Source of the DNA: Thermotogota bacterium
Lineage (GTDB): Bacteria; Thermotogota; Thermotogae; Petrotogales; Petrotogaceae
Length of the DNA stretch: 64,000 bases
Reading direction: 5' to 3'
Assembly: GCA_029780115.1 (NCBI GenBank)
Contig: JAKOZG010000004.1
Location: forward strand, 312,607 to 376,606
Notes under the pieces: model-generated
Told to the model about the DNA's origin: nothing
Database searches by the model: none
The model's input: only the letters and a program-made list of their open reading frames with translations
Shown: positions 56,271 to 64,000 of the stretch, piece by piece
How positions within the stretch are numbered: the stretch's first letter is position 1
Layout: every line of letters starts with the position of its first letter
Made by a program: the position numbers and the translations under genes

Positions 56271-59200
56271 AAGAACGTCTTCGCTAGTTCCATAGGTTTC
56301 TTGCCAGTACATGGTGAATGAAACTGCAGGAAGGATTTTGTACTCTCCTGAATTTAGCAATCTCATGTAATAACTGTATACTCCACTTTTATAGCCAGAT
56401 GAGAAAAAAGTAATTTTATCCTGTCTTATTTCTCTTGCACTATACCAATAATTCCAAGGCGAATACCAACTGTAATAAAATTTGGAAGATTGAGAAATAT
56501 TTTTTTCTGAATAGTTTCCTAAAACTTGCACATTACCTGCAAGATAATCTTCGGCAACCAAGAATTGTGGAATATCGGACTGCATAGATATTGTTACTTT
56601 TACTATGTCACCTTCTTTAAAATATTTTTCGGTATTGTCTATAAAATCAATTTTATAAATTCCTTGAGGTCCAATATATTTAGAGTTACCCTCAAATTTT
56701 ACATTTCCAAAAATTTCTATAGTACTTTGAGAAATGTCAATTAATTTAGTTCCTGTAACAGGAAAGATTTTTTTTGCCGTTTTTGAATCAATATCCCACA
56801 AGTACATGCTGTCGGTGAATAGTATAATATTGTTTTGATATACATCTATTGCTTGAACATTTGTTGGAAGAATTTCATGAATATCTTTTAGGTACAGATA
56901 ATTTTCTTGAGTACGGGTGTTTTCTACGAGTAAAATAGGTTCACTATTTAATAGAGCAATCGACTTAATTTTCATATTATCTATGGAATAGTATATGATT
57001 TTGTTATTTTTAATATTGTATTTAAGAAGTTCTCCGTCTTTTAATAGATAAATAAGATTAGAATGTTTGATAAACATTTGTGGGTTTTCCACGAATTGAT
57101 CGTTGATATATAGTCTATTGTTTCTGTTATCATATTTAATTTGTATATTCTCATCTTGAAAGATAACTTGAGTTTGGTATGCGTTGTACCAAATGAGTTC
57201 GCCATCTCTTTCCAATATGTTTGTTTCAACTTTACAATTTATATTTGACGGGATTTTTAGCTCATCTATCTTCAAAAATGCATCAATAAAATATTTGTCT
57301 TTTCCTTTTTCAGCTAGGACGTTATATTTTTTGTAAAAGGTTTTATTCAAAATAATTCCTTCGTCTTGTGTTGAAGGTTTTAAGAGATTTTGTGTTTTTA
57401 TTTCGTAAAGTCCTTGATTGTAGAGGTAAATGTCGTTCTGAGCAATCATAAAATTATTATTACTAGGACCTAAATTTGATGTATAAACAGAAAAGAATTC
57501 TTGATTTCGTAGTAGAATATCAAGGATTTTTGAAACTTCTTTGGTCGAATACCATGTGTATCCCCTTTTGCTTGAGAGCAAAAATTTGAATACCTTCAAA
57601 GTTAAAATAGAATTTTGTTTTTCTTGTAAAAGAAGATCCAATAATACTGCATTTGCATCTGTAATTGAATAAAAATAGTTGTCATCATAATAGTCGATAA
57701 ACGCTATATCCTCTTTTTCATTTATTTTTGAAATAATATTGTCCAGGTATTCCTTATGGTAAAATGCGTAATAAAGTTCATCTAAAGTATTTTTTGGAGT
57801 AAACTCCGTATCGATCCCATAAAGCCTTAGTACATAGTAAACAAAGCCTGTAGATACGTGCTTTTTCAGATAAGATAGCCCATTTGAAATAGTAGCTTGT
57901 GATACGTAGTATCCTTCATCTTCTATCTTTTTTAACCCATACATTACGTAAGCACTGAGTTCGGGATGAGATTCTTCACTAGTTCCCCACCATCCCCAAC
58001 CGCCATCACCCTTCTGATATTTATAAAGTATCTGAAGGGTTTCTGTAACTTTTAGATCAAAATCTTTGATGTTATATCCTTTTTTTTGAGCAGTTAAAAG
58101 AGGAATGACAACAGAAACTACTTGTTCGCTGCATTTGTAGGAATAATTTTGAAGGTAATTTAAAGAATCAATTATTAGTGTCTCTAAATTAAACGGACGA
58201 TAGTACTCTCCTTTTTTTATTGTATAACCGTTTGAAGTATCTATTAGTTTTATTACATCCTCCCAAATTTCATCTGATTTAACTGAAAAAGGTAATTTCA
58301 CTATATCATAACCAAAATCAAATGTAATGGTTGATTCTCCTGTTTTCAGGGCTTTGAGAGTTAAATGAAGAGTTTTTTGGGAATTCGGTGAAATTTCTAA
58401 TTCACCTTCATTGGGGGTTATACTAATATTTTCATCTGTGTCAATTTTATATTTTATAAGTTTTGTATCATTGGTGTTATTGTAAATTACAAGATAAAAA
58501 TTCGCTTTATCTCCTATCACTGCAAAATTTGGGAGCAAGGGTCTGATGTAAAAATCTAAATTACTCTTGTAAGAAGTTGTGGTTTTATTAATTTTTTTCC
58601 CGTCTTTTGTAAACCCGTAAGAAGTTATTCTCCAAGTTGTTAAAGAATCGGGATTAGTAAAAATTATTTCAGCTTGTTTGTTTTTTGTTTCGATAAAAGG
58701 GATCCACAAAGCTGTATCTGGAAAATATTCTCTTGTGTTAACACTCAACTCGCTACTTCCTTTGTAAGATGCAAAGACCTCGCTTTCTTCTAGCGTTAGA
58801 CCATATAACTTTTGTGGAATATAAATATATTCAATGCCAGTAGTAATAAGAGGTTCGACATAATACAATTTAGGATATAATTCATTTAGTATATCTTTTC
58901 TATCTTCAACAAGAAGATAAATTCCTTCATCTACAACGCTCAAAGAAAAAATTCCGTCTTCTTCTGCTTCTATTTGAATTGAAACTTCATCTCGAGGTGA
59001 GTATGTTTCTTTATCAGTTTTAATTGTATATGAATACGTTAAATCTTGTAATTTTTCTAAATCAATAGATTTTTGTAGTACTTCATTTCCTTCTTTATTA
59101 AACAAAAGAACTTGAATAAAAATATTTCTCTCAAGTAAATTTTCTGGTATTTGAAAAATATATTCATTTATTGTATTATTATATTCTACGAAATCATAAA

Positions 59201-60854
59201 TTTCTCTTCCTGCTAGAAATATTAAACCAATTGAATCAATTTCTGTTTCTATAGAAAAACGAATGTTTTTACCGTTAATTTCAAGATGTGAAAAAGATGT
59301 ATGCGAGGTTCTAACGTAAGATGAGATATAGATGCTAAATCGAGTTGAAGAATCTTCAAAAAAAAGATCTGCAAAATAACTTGCCTCTTCAGGAAAAGAG
59401 TATTCAAAAGAAAAAATTCCGTTTCTTACAGGGATATCAAACGTATTTTCTAAAATATTTATTGTTTTCCACGCATCTTCATCCCAGGCTTGTTTGTAAA
59501 GAGCTATTTTCATGTTACCCTCAGCAGGATTACCTTGACGATCAGTAACTGTACCACTGAAGGTAATAGGTTCTTCCGGCTTACCTTGAACATATCCATT
59601 TTCAAGTTCTATGAGGTAACTTCCATCCATAACTCTGACTCTGTGAATTTCTTGAATTTGGCGCTGACTTTCATCAACTATGATAGCTTCTAGTGTGTAA
59701 TAACCTTCATGACCGTCTTGAACTTTTATTGGTATATTTAATAAGCCCATTTCGTCTGTAAAAGTAACTGTTTGATATAAAAGAGATCTTCCTTCATAAC
59801 CGTACAAGTTATCATAGTATAAATAAATAGATACATTTGCATTCTTAACAGGATTACCATTTAAATAAGTTAATTTAATAGAGAAATCGACTAGATCATC
59901 AGTGTAATAAGTATCAGAAATGGTTGATATTTCAACAGTATACTCTGGTTTTACATATTCTTGAACATAAAAACCATAATAATAAGTTTCCCCATCTTGA
60001 GAAGTAAGTCGAATGCTATAGTATCCTAGAGGAGCAGATTCAGAAATGTAATATTGCCCATTTGCTCCACCAAAATTATCGGTTTTATATGTTTGCGACA
60101 TTATCTTGTTTCCAGAGGGATCGATGATATCAACATCTATATAATTATTGCCTTTAAAAATATATTTATTGTCTTCTTTTTGATAAGATATCAGTCTAAA
60201 GTTTACTGTCTGACTAGGTTTGTATAAAGGTCTGTCAGTAATAATTTGAAGAGGCGAATCCTTATAAATTTTACTTTTTTCATAAAAATTCTGAGATCTA
60301 ATTCCTGCATCATTTTCTATTACTACACGTTTTAGAGAAGCGAAATTTGTTCTCAATTCTGAAGTGCCATGGAAGATTTTTGTTTTGCCATTTGCATCTT
60401 GCAGTATTATTCTGCTATTGACTTCTTCTAAAGAATCTAGGTCATATATTTTAATAAAAAGTTCGTCACCATCATACGTAGCTATGAAATTTGTATTTGT
60501 TACTAAAACTTCTTCATAAGAATATTTTTTAGAATCAGAGCTTTGAAATTCCAAAAAATACAATCCAAGTTCTTCAAATTCTATAGTTTCATCAATGTAG
60601 CCATTTTTGTCTGCTTTTAGTGTTTTTGAATATAGAAAAGATTTTTCAAGTTCAGGTAGAGATTGTTGGTAGAGGATTACGTCAAGTGGATATGCTGCTT
60701 TATAAACATTCATTAAAACCTGATTTTCGTCAAATCCTATTAGTTGAACATTCTCGTTTTTTTTAATGACGTTATTTCCCCTAATGTATACATAAGAAAA
60801 GCCCGAAAGAGAAAAAATAATAAATAACATTAAAAGCAACTTTACTTTTTTCAT
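56256..60854 (-). CDS. Alpha-2-macroglobulin family protein with thioester motif
   Basis: A 1532-residue exported protein. A signal peptide (residues 1-20) without a lipobox Cys is followed by macroglobulin beta domains (MG2-like DRPLYKPSQTVNFRLISY near 208; further repeats to about 690), the A2M core DTALWIPFIETKNKQAEI near 710, and the thioester-domain region with KCSEQ (Cys908-Gln911) and GDGGWGWWG near 955. Such proteins trap attacking proteases. Residues about 1245-1370 hold short strands suggestive of a propeller-like insert (YLLKDGELLKYNIKNNK) not usual in the family. Bacterial relatives often pair with PbpC; here a class A PBP lies 5 kb away. ATG follows AAGGAGGGG. Confidence 0.92.
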   Translation of the reverse strand: MKKVKLLLMLFIIFSLSGFSYVYIRGNNVIKKNENVQLIGFDENQVLMNVYKAAYPLDVILYQQSLPELEKSFLYSKTLKADKNGYIDETIEFEELGLYFLEFQSSDSKKYSYEEVLVTNTNFIATYDGDELFIKIYDLDSLEEVNSRIILQDANGKTKIFHGTSELRTNFASLKRVVIENDAGIRSQNFYEKSKIYKDSPLQIITDRPLYKPSQTVNFRLISYQKEDNKYIFKGNNYIDVDIIDPSGNKIMSQTYKTDNFGGANGQYYISESAPLGYYSIRLTSQDGETYYYGFYVQEYVKPEYTVEISTISDTYYTDDLVDFSIKLTYLNGNPVKNANVSIYLYYDNLYGYEGRSLLYQTVTFTDEMGLLNIPIKVQDGHEGYYTLEAIIVDESQRQIQEIHRVRVMDGSYLIELENGYVQGKPEEPITFSGTVTDRQGNPAEGNMKIALYKQAWDEDAWKTINILENTFDIPVRNGIFSFEYSFPEEASYFADLFFEDSSTRFSIYISSYVRTSHTSFSHLEINGKNIRFSIETEIDSIGLIFLAGREIYDFVEYNNTINEYIFQIPENLLERNIFIQVLLFNKEGNEVLQKSIDLEKLQDLTYSYTIKTDKETYSPRDEVSIQIEAEEDGIFSLSVVDEGIYLLVEDRKDILNELYPKLYYVEPLITTGIEYIYIPQKLYGLTLEESEVFASYKGSSELSVNTREYFPDTALWIPFIETKNKQAEIIFTNPDSLTTWRITSYGFTKDGKKINKTTTSYKSNLDFYIRPLLPNFAVIGDKANFYLVIYNNTNDTKLIKYKIDTDENISITPNEGELEISPNSQKTLHLTLKALKTGESTITFDFGYDIVKLPFSVKSDEIWEDVIKLIDTSNGYTIKKGEYYRPFNLETLIIDSLNYLQNYSYKCSEQVVSVVIPLLTAQKKGYNIKDFDLKVTETLQILYKYQKGDGGWGWWGTSEESHPELSAYVMYGLKKIEDEGYYVSQATISNGLSYLKKHVSTGFVYYVLRLYGIDTEFTPKNTLDELYYAFYHKEYLDNIISKINEKEDIAFIDYYDDNYFYSITDANAVLLDLLLQEKQNSILTLKVFKFLLSSKRGYTWYSTKEVSKILDILLRNQEFFSVYTSNLGPSNNNFMIAQNDIYLYNQGLYEIKTQNLLKPSTQDEGIILNKTFYKKYNVLAEKGKDKYFIDAFLKIDELKIPSNINCKVETNILERDGELIWYNAYQTQVIFQDENIQIKYDNRNNRLYINDQFVENPQMFIKHSNLIYLLKDGELLKYNIKNNKIIYYSIDNMKIKSIALLNSEPILLVENTRTQENYLYLKDIHEILPTNVQAIDVYQNNIILFTDSMYLWDIDSKTAKKIFPVTGTKLIDISQSTIEIFGNVKFEGNSKYIGPQGIYKIDFIDNTEKYFKEGDIVKVTISMQSDIPQFLVAEDYLAGNVQVLGNYSEKNISQSSKFYYSWYSPWNYWYSAREIRQDKITFFSSGYKSGVYSYYMRLLNSGEYKILPAVSFTMYWQETYGTSEDVLLEVK

Positions 60855-60940
60855 GGCCCTTCCCCTCCTTCTTGTTTTTGGAAATTTTAAAACATACTTT
60901 TTATTATTTTAGCTTTAGATTCTTTTAAAAACTTTTTATT

Positions 60941-61080
60941 CAGAGACGCTCAGGTAGAGCGTTTCTACAGTTTTTGATACTTATACTGTTATGCTGAGAG
61001 AGAAGATAGGGTTTCAGCCTGTACCCCTTTTAATTAAATGTTTGTTTTTGTTGTATAACTACACTCTATGAGTGTCTCAG
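60941..61080. repeat. Structured 140-bp intergenic element with inverted ends (MITE-like?)
   Basis: The element begins CAGAGACGCTC and ends GAGTGTCTCAG; the ends are inverted matches at 9 of 11 positions. Each end is itself a hairpin: GAGACGCTC-AGGTA-GAGCGTTTC at the left and ACACTC-TAT-GAGTGT at the right. Small stems lie between (ACAGT...ACTGT; GCTGA...TCAGC). No target-site duplication is obvious. It may be a miniature mobile element, or a structured leader of the macroglobulin transcript. Confidence 0.4.
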
Positions 61081-61122
61081 GAATTAATTAGCACATTAAA
61101 ATGTTTGTTGCACCTTTTATTA

Positions 61123-62280
61123 TCAATTAATAAATTTTAAATAATTTTCAGCAATTGAATTAGTTTTAGCGATATTAGAGTATATTTTCCCAAAGCTTCT
61201 TGGAATATAATTATTAGTTTTAAGATCCATTCCATACAAACCATTCTTTATTACGTGACTGTTTATGTTGTAGTCCTTTAAAGAATTATATGTATAACCG
61301 AATATTTTACTGTCTTTTTTTGATATTCTTTCGCTGATGTTACAAAGATTTTTTATTAAAGAGCTAGACTTAAAGGTGTTTATTTCTTCTCCAATAGAAT
61401 TTTCTGTTATTAACAAAGGAATATCATAATCTTTAGAACATTTATCAATAGTATCTTCAAGATTGGTAAAATTTTCTTTTTTAAGTTCTTTCTTTGATTC
61501 AGGTTTATATCCCGTTAGTAAATTGGAATATTCATTAGAGGATTTAAAAGTAAATTCATTAAAATTTATTCCTATAAAGTCAATGTTGTAGTTTTTGTTT
61601 TCCTTTTGTTTAAACAAACAACATTCTCCGTTGCTTAAAAAATTAAAAAGTGAAAAATAAAAATCAGAACTTTTTATTTTTGCTTCTTTAAATGCAAAAA
61701 GTTCATTGATATTAAAATACAATTCTTCGGATACTGAAATTTTAGCGTAAGGGTTGTATGATTTTATCAAGTTATAAGTTTTTTCATAAAATTTGACAAC
61801 GCTTTGAAATAAACTTGCAATTGATGAAAAATCAGAATTATAACTAGATAAATAAACTTTTTTTATATATTTCATGGGATTATTTAACACTGAGTAAAAC
61901 TGTATTTTATCACTAACTTTATTCAAAAGAATTTTAAGTTTTTCGAAAATCAAAGCTAAATTATCATTTTCTTCAAATTTTATAGGATAAAAATCTAAAT
62001 CAAGCAAACTAAAAATGGGTTCTATATTATTTTCAAATAACAAATCAGTTAAAAAACTATAGATTTCAATATAATTTAGAGGGTCTGTAAGTAAATCATT
62101 CCACTCTAAGGTGAATCTATAAGAATTAATATTTAAAGACTTCAATAGATCGATTTCATTTAATATTTTCTTTTTGAGTTCTGAGAGGTCTATTTTCTGA
62201 GATGGATTTGAAAAAGGATAAGAGCTGGGAGGACTATTAGCCCCCCACAAAAATAGTTTAGGAAAAATTATTTCTTCCAT
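61123..62280 (-). CDS. Degenerate glycoside hydrolase family 1-like protein (probable pseudo-enzyme)
   Basis: A 385-residue cytoplasmic protein related to GH1 beta-glycosidases but shorter than the usual 440-450. Family traces: FPKLFLWGANSPPSSYPF at the start, NSYRFTLEWNDLL, DFIGINFNEF and the nucleophile segment LLITENSIGE (Glu293). The acid/base motif NEP is replaced by NNP (Asn133-Asn134-Pro135), and the usual TL-x-HFD-x-P strand reads SLLDLDFYP. Loss of acid/base and sugar-binding residues argues against normal hydrolysis. The frame is intact over its full length. ATG 62280 lies 6 bases after GAAGGTG; 14 bases after the permease gene, so probably in the same operon. Confidence 0.75.
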   Translation of the reverse strand: MEEIIFPKLFLWGANSPPSSYPFSNPSQKIDLSELKKKILNEIDLLKSLNINSYRFTLEWNDLLTDPLNYIEIYSFLTDLLFENNIEPIFSLLDLDFYPIKFEENDNLALIFEKLKILLNKVSDKIQFYSVLNNPMKYIKKVYLSSYNSDFSSIASLFQSVVKFYEKTYNLIKSYNPYAKISVSEELYFNINELFAFKEAKIKSSDFYFSLFNFLSNGECCLFKQKENKNYNIDFIGINFNEFTFKSSNEYSNLLTGYKPESKKELKKENFTNLEDTIDKCSKDYDIPLLITENSIGEEINTFKSSSLIKNLCNISERISKKDSKIFGYTYNSLKDYNINSHVIKNGLYGMDLKTNNYIPRSFGKIYSNIAKTNSIAENYLKFIN

Positions 62281-62294
62281 ATCGTACACCTTCT

Positions 62295-63503
62295 TTATTC
62301 ATACCTCAAAGCTTCTACAGGGCTCAACTTTGATGCCTGGTTTGCTGGATATATTCCAAAAAACAAACCAATCGCTGCAGAAACACCAAAAGACAACAAT
62401 ATCGATTTTACTGTAAACACAGCTGATAATCCAAAGGCCTTTCCAAAGTGGACAATTATACCCGATAAGAATACTCCTAGAATCATTCCTATTATACCAG
62501 CTATGACAGTTAAAACTACACTCTCCAATAAAAATTCTAGAAGGATTCTTCTTCTACTTGCTCCAATTGCCATTTTAATTCCTATTTCTCGAGTTCTTTC
62601 TTTTACAGTAACTAGCATAATATTCATTATACCGATTCCACCCACTACTAACGAAATAGAAGCTATTCCTACTAGAATTACGTTAAATATACCTGTGATT
62701 TGATTTACCGCATCTAAAATCGCATCTTGACTTAATATAGTGTATTTTTTGGAATCTTCGAACTTTCTGTAAAGATAAAAATCTATGCCCATTCTAGCTA
62801 AGTCGGCACTTTTTTCATCTATTGCTGAAACTAATATCTGACCAGTTCTACCACTCGCATGAAATAGCCTATGGTCTGCAACAGTATGAGGAAGAATGAC
62901 TAAATCGTCTATATTAAATAACAACCTACTACCGGTCTTCTTTAGAACACCAACAACTTCAAAAGTGATTTTTCTACTTCCACTAGATCCAGTTTGAATA
63001 ATGTTAAAGCGTTCTCCAATTACCTCTTGCCTACCAAAAAGCTTATCAGCTATGTTATAGCCAATTACTGCAGAGCTTCTAAGCTCTTCTGAATCTTCCT
63101 CATTAATAGGTCTTCCGTAAACTACATCCAAATTCATTATTTCAAAGAAACCAGGTAAAACTCCAAGAACAGTTGCAGTCGTATTTTTTCCATGGATTTC
63201 AACGACATAGCTTGACGCCAGTAATCCAGTTGCATTTGCAACTCCAGGCACCATTGTTGTTATATTTATTGCATCTTTGAATTCTAAAGGATCTGAAGCA
63301 AATCTTGAAAAGATAGAGGAGGTGACCATAATTATATTGGAACCTAAAGATGATACTGTTCTGTTGATTTCTTCCCGTGCACCATCTCCAATAGCAATAA
63401 TTGTCATAACGGCAGCTACACCTATAATTATCCCCAACATTGACAAGAATGTTCTTAGTTTATTGTCAAATAAAGATCTAAAGGTTTCTCTAAGTATTTC
63501 CAA
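62295..63503 (-). CDS. ABC transporter permease, MacB/FtsX family
   Basis: A 402-residue membrane protein. An N-terminal helix (about 17-40; RTFLSMLGIIIGVAAVMTII) is followed by a periplasmic MacB-PCD domain (about 45-265) and three C-terminal helices (about 275-395), with the typical VKERTREIGIKMAIGASRRRILLEFLLES. MacB-type transporters use ATP to drive export or mechanical work across the envelope rather than moving substrate through the membrane. It overlaps the ATPase gene by 14 bases. The substrate is unknown; a HlyD-type adaptor may lie outside the window. Confidence 0.94.
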   Translation of the reverse strand: MEILRETFRSLFDNKLRTFLSMLGIIIGVAAVMTIIAIGDGAREEINRTVSSLGSNIIMVTSSIFSRFASDPLEFKDAINITTMVPGVANATGLLASSYVVEIHGKNTTATVLGVLPGFFEIMNLDVVYGRPINEEDSEELRSSAVIGYNIADKLFGRQEVIGERFNIIQTGSSGSRKITFEVVGVLKKTGSRLLFNIDDLVILPHTVADHRLFHASGRTGQILVSAIDEKSADLARMGIDFYLYRKFEDSKKYTILSQDAILDAVNQITGIFNVILVGIASISLVVGGIGIMNIMLVTVKERTREIGIKMAIGASRRRILLEFLLESVVLTVIAGIIGMILGVFLSGIIVHFGKAFGLSAVFTVKSILLSFGVSAAIGLFFGIYPANQASKLSPVEALRYE

Positions 63504-64000
63504 CGTGTCTCACCACCTCTATATCTTCGATTCTTCCGTCAAGTAGTTTTATTATTTTGCTTCCTTTTTCCAGCCATCTTAAATCATGAGTTACTACTCC
63601 TAAAGTTACTCCGTTTTCATTTAACTCTTCAAAAATCCTAAAGATTTCTTCGCCGCTTTTTGTATCTAAATTACCTGTTGGTTCGTCTGCTAAAATAATA
63701 GCCGGATCATTTGCCAAAGCTCTAGCGATAGCAACCCTTTGTTGTTGGCCTCCCGATAATTGGGTGGGTTTATGATTGAGTCTATCTCCTAGGCCCACCA
63801 TTTCAAGAAGTTCTTTAGCTCTTTCTCTTCTTTTTTTAGCAGGAACTCCTGCATAAAGCATAGGCAGCTCAACATTTTCTAGGGCTGTGTATTTAGGTAA
63901 GAGATTGAATCCTTGAAACACAAAACCTATTTTTTGATTTCTAATTTTTGCAAGCTGAGGACCTTTCATTTTCGATACTTCGATTCCTTCAATGATTACT
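63490..64000 (-). CDS. ABC transporter ATP-binding protein, MacB/LolD type (5' end outside window)
   Basis: The frame runs off the end of the window, so the Walker A part is missing. The visible 169 residues hold the Q-loop (IGFVFQGFNLLPKYTALENV), signature LSGGQQQRVAIARAL, Walker B IILADEPTGNLD and switch His (VVTHDLRWLE). This is the MacB/LolD/FtsE-type ATPase. It overlaps the following permease gene by 14 bases, and the two form one exporter. Confidence 0.95.
   Translation of the reverse strand, partial: VIIEGIEVSKMKGPQLAKIRNQKIGFVFQGFNLLPKYTALENVELPMLYAGVPAKKRRERAKELLEMVGLGDRLNHKPTQLSGGQQQRVAIARALANDPAIILADEPTGNLDTKSGEEIFRIFEELNENGVTLGVVTHDLRWLEKGSKIIKLLDGRIEDIEVVRHVGNT

Noticed and set aside
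60990-61030. CTGAGA followed by a GGGTTTCAGCCTGTACCCC-like stretch, reminiscent of a TPP riboswitch
   Set aside because: Only the CTGAGA element fits; the second conserved half and the helices in the right order are absent, the gene on that strand is not a thiamine gene, and the macroglobulin gene is on the other strand.
61605-61618. 14-bp palindrome TTTGTTTAAACAAA in the GH1-like gene
   Set aside because: Made of simple A/T-rich codons (Phe-Lys-Gln region) within a coding sequence; no reason to see it as a site.

Overview
The window is a low-GC, gene-dense bacterial chromosome segment. Gene content and protein sequences point to the Thermotogota, most likely the Petrotoga/Defluviitoga group. 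The signs are a fused str-S10-spc-alpha ribosomal array, an F-type ATP synthase with Na+-type c-subunit residues, a subtilisin-like lipoprotein, an alpha-2-macroglobulin, and ribosome binding sites close to AAAGGAGGTG with frequent TTG starts. The assignment to a genus is inference. No CRISPR array, tRNA, rRNA or intact insertion sequence was seen.

Layout. 1-1569 (+): end of a GT4 glycosyltransferase and a flippase-like membrane protein. 1650-2672 (-): fructose-1,6-bisphosphatase GlpX, divergent from an M18 aminopeptidase and two unrecognised genes (3048-5732, +). 5744-12830 (-): complete ATP synthase operon atpZ-I-B-E-F-H-A-G-D-C behind a near-consensus promoter. 12993-18550 (-): cell-envelope module of an FnIII lipoprotein, a subtilase lipoprotein, a PrcB-domain protein and a beta-barrel-like protein. 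19033-21080 (+): amidohydrolase (MTA/SAH deaminase type), a small secreted protein and RNase P RNA. 21135-41477 (-): rpsL-rpsG-fusA-tuf, then S10, spc and alpha genes through rplQ, with secY, adk, map, infA, rpmJ and rpoA. 41692-49285 (-): rplU-prp-rpmA-(RibU-like)-rplM-rpsI-dnaG-rpoD-uvrD. 49433-51529 (-): class A penicillin-binding protein. 52263-56270 (+): yebC, a secreted protein, cheR, mtnA and a YfcE-type phosphoesterase. 56256-60854 (-): large alpha-2-macroglobulin. 61123-64000 (-): degenerate GH1-like protein and a MacB/FtsX-type ABC exporter.

Main points of the hunt. (1) In front of rpoA, and less tidily rpsL and uvrD, a strong Shine-Dalgarno lies 31-59 nt upstream of the AUG with a hairpin filling the gap; at rpoA, folding the hairpin leaves exactly 7 nt between SD and AUG. 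This suggests structure-assisted initiation or translational control of core genes. (2) The ATP synthase c subunit carries Glu45, Glu78, Thr79 and Tyr83, matching the two-carboxylate Na+-binding motif. (3) The penicillin-binding protein appears to start at AUU; only then does it gain a perfect SD and a membrane anchor. (4) The PrcB protein next to the subtilase lipoprotein resembles the dentilisin (PrcB-PrcA-PrtP) arrangement of treponemes. (5) The GH1-like protein has lost its acid/base Glu (NEP to NNP) but keeps the nucleophile, so it is probably a pseudo-enzyme. (6) Perfect 15-bp hairpins lie inside two coding genes, and a 140-bp structured, terminally inverted element sits upstream of the macroglobulin gene.
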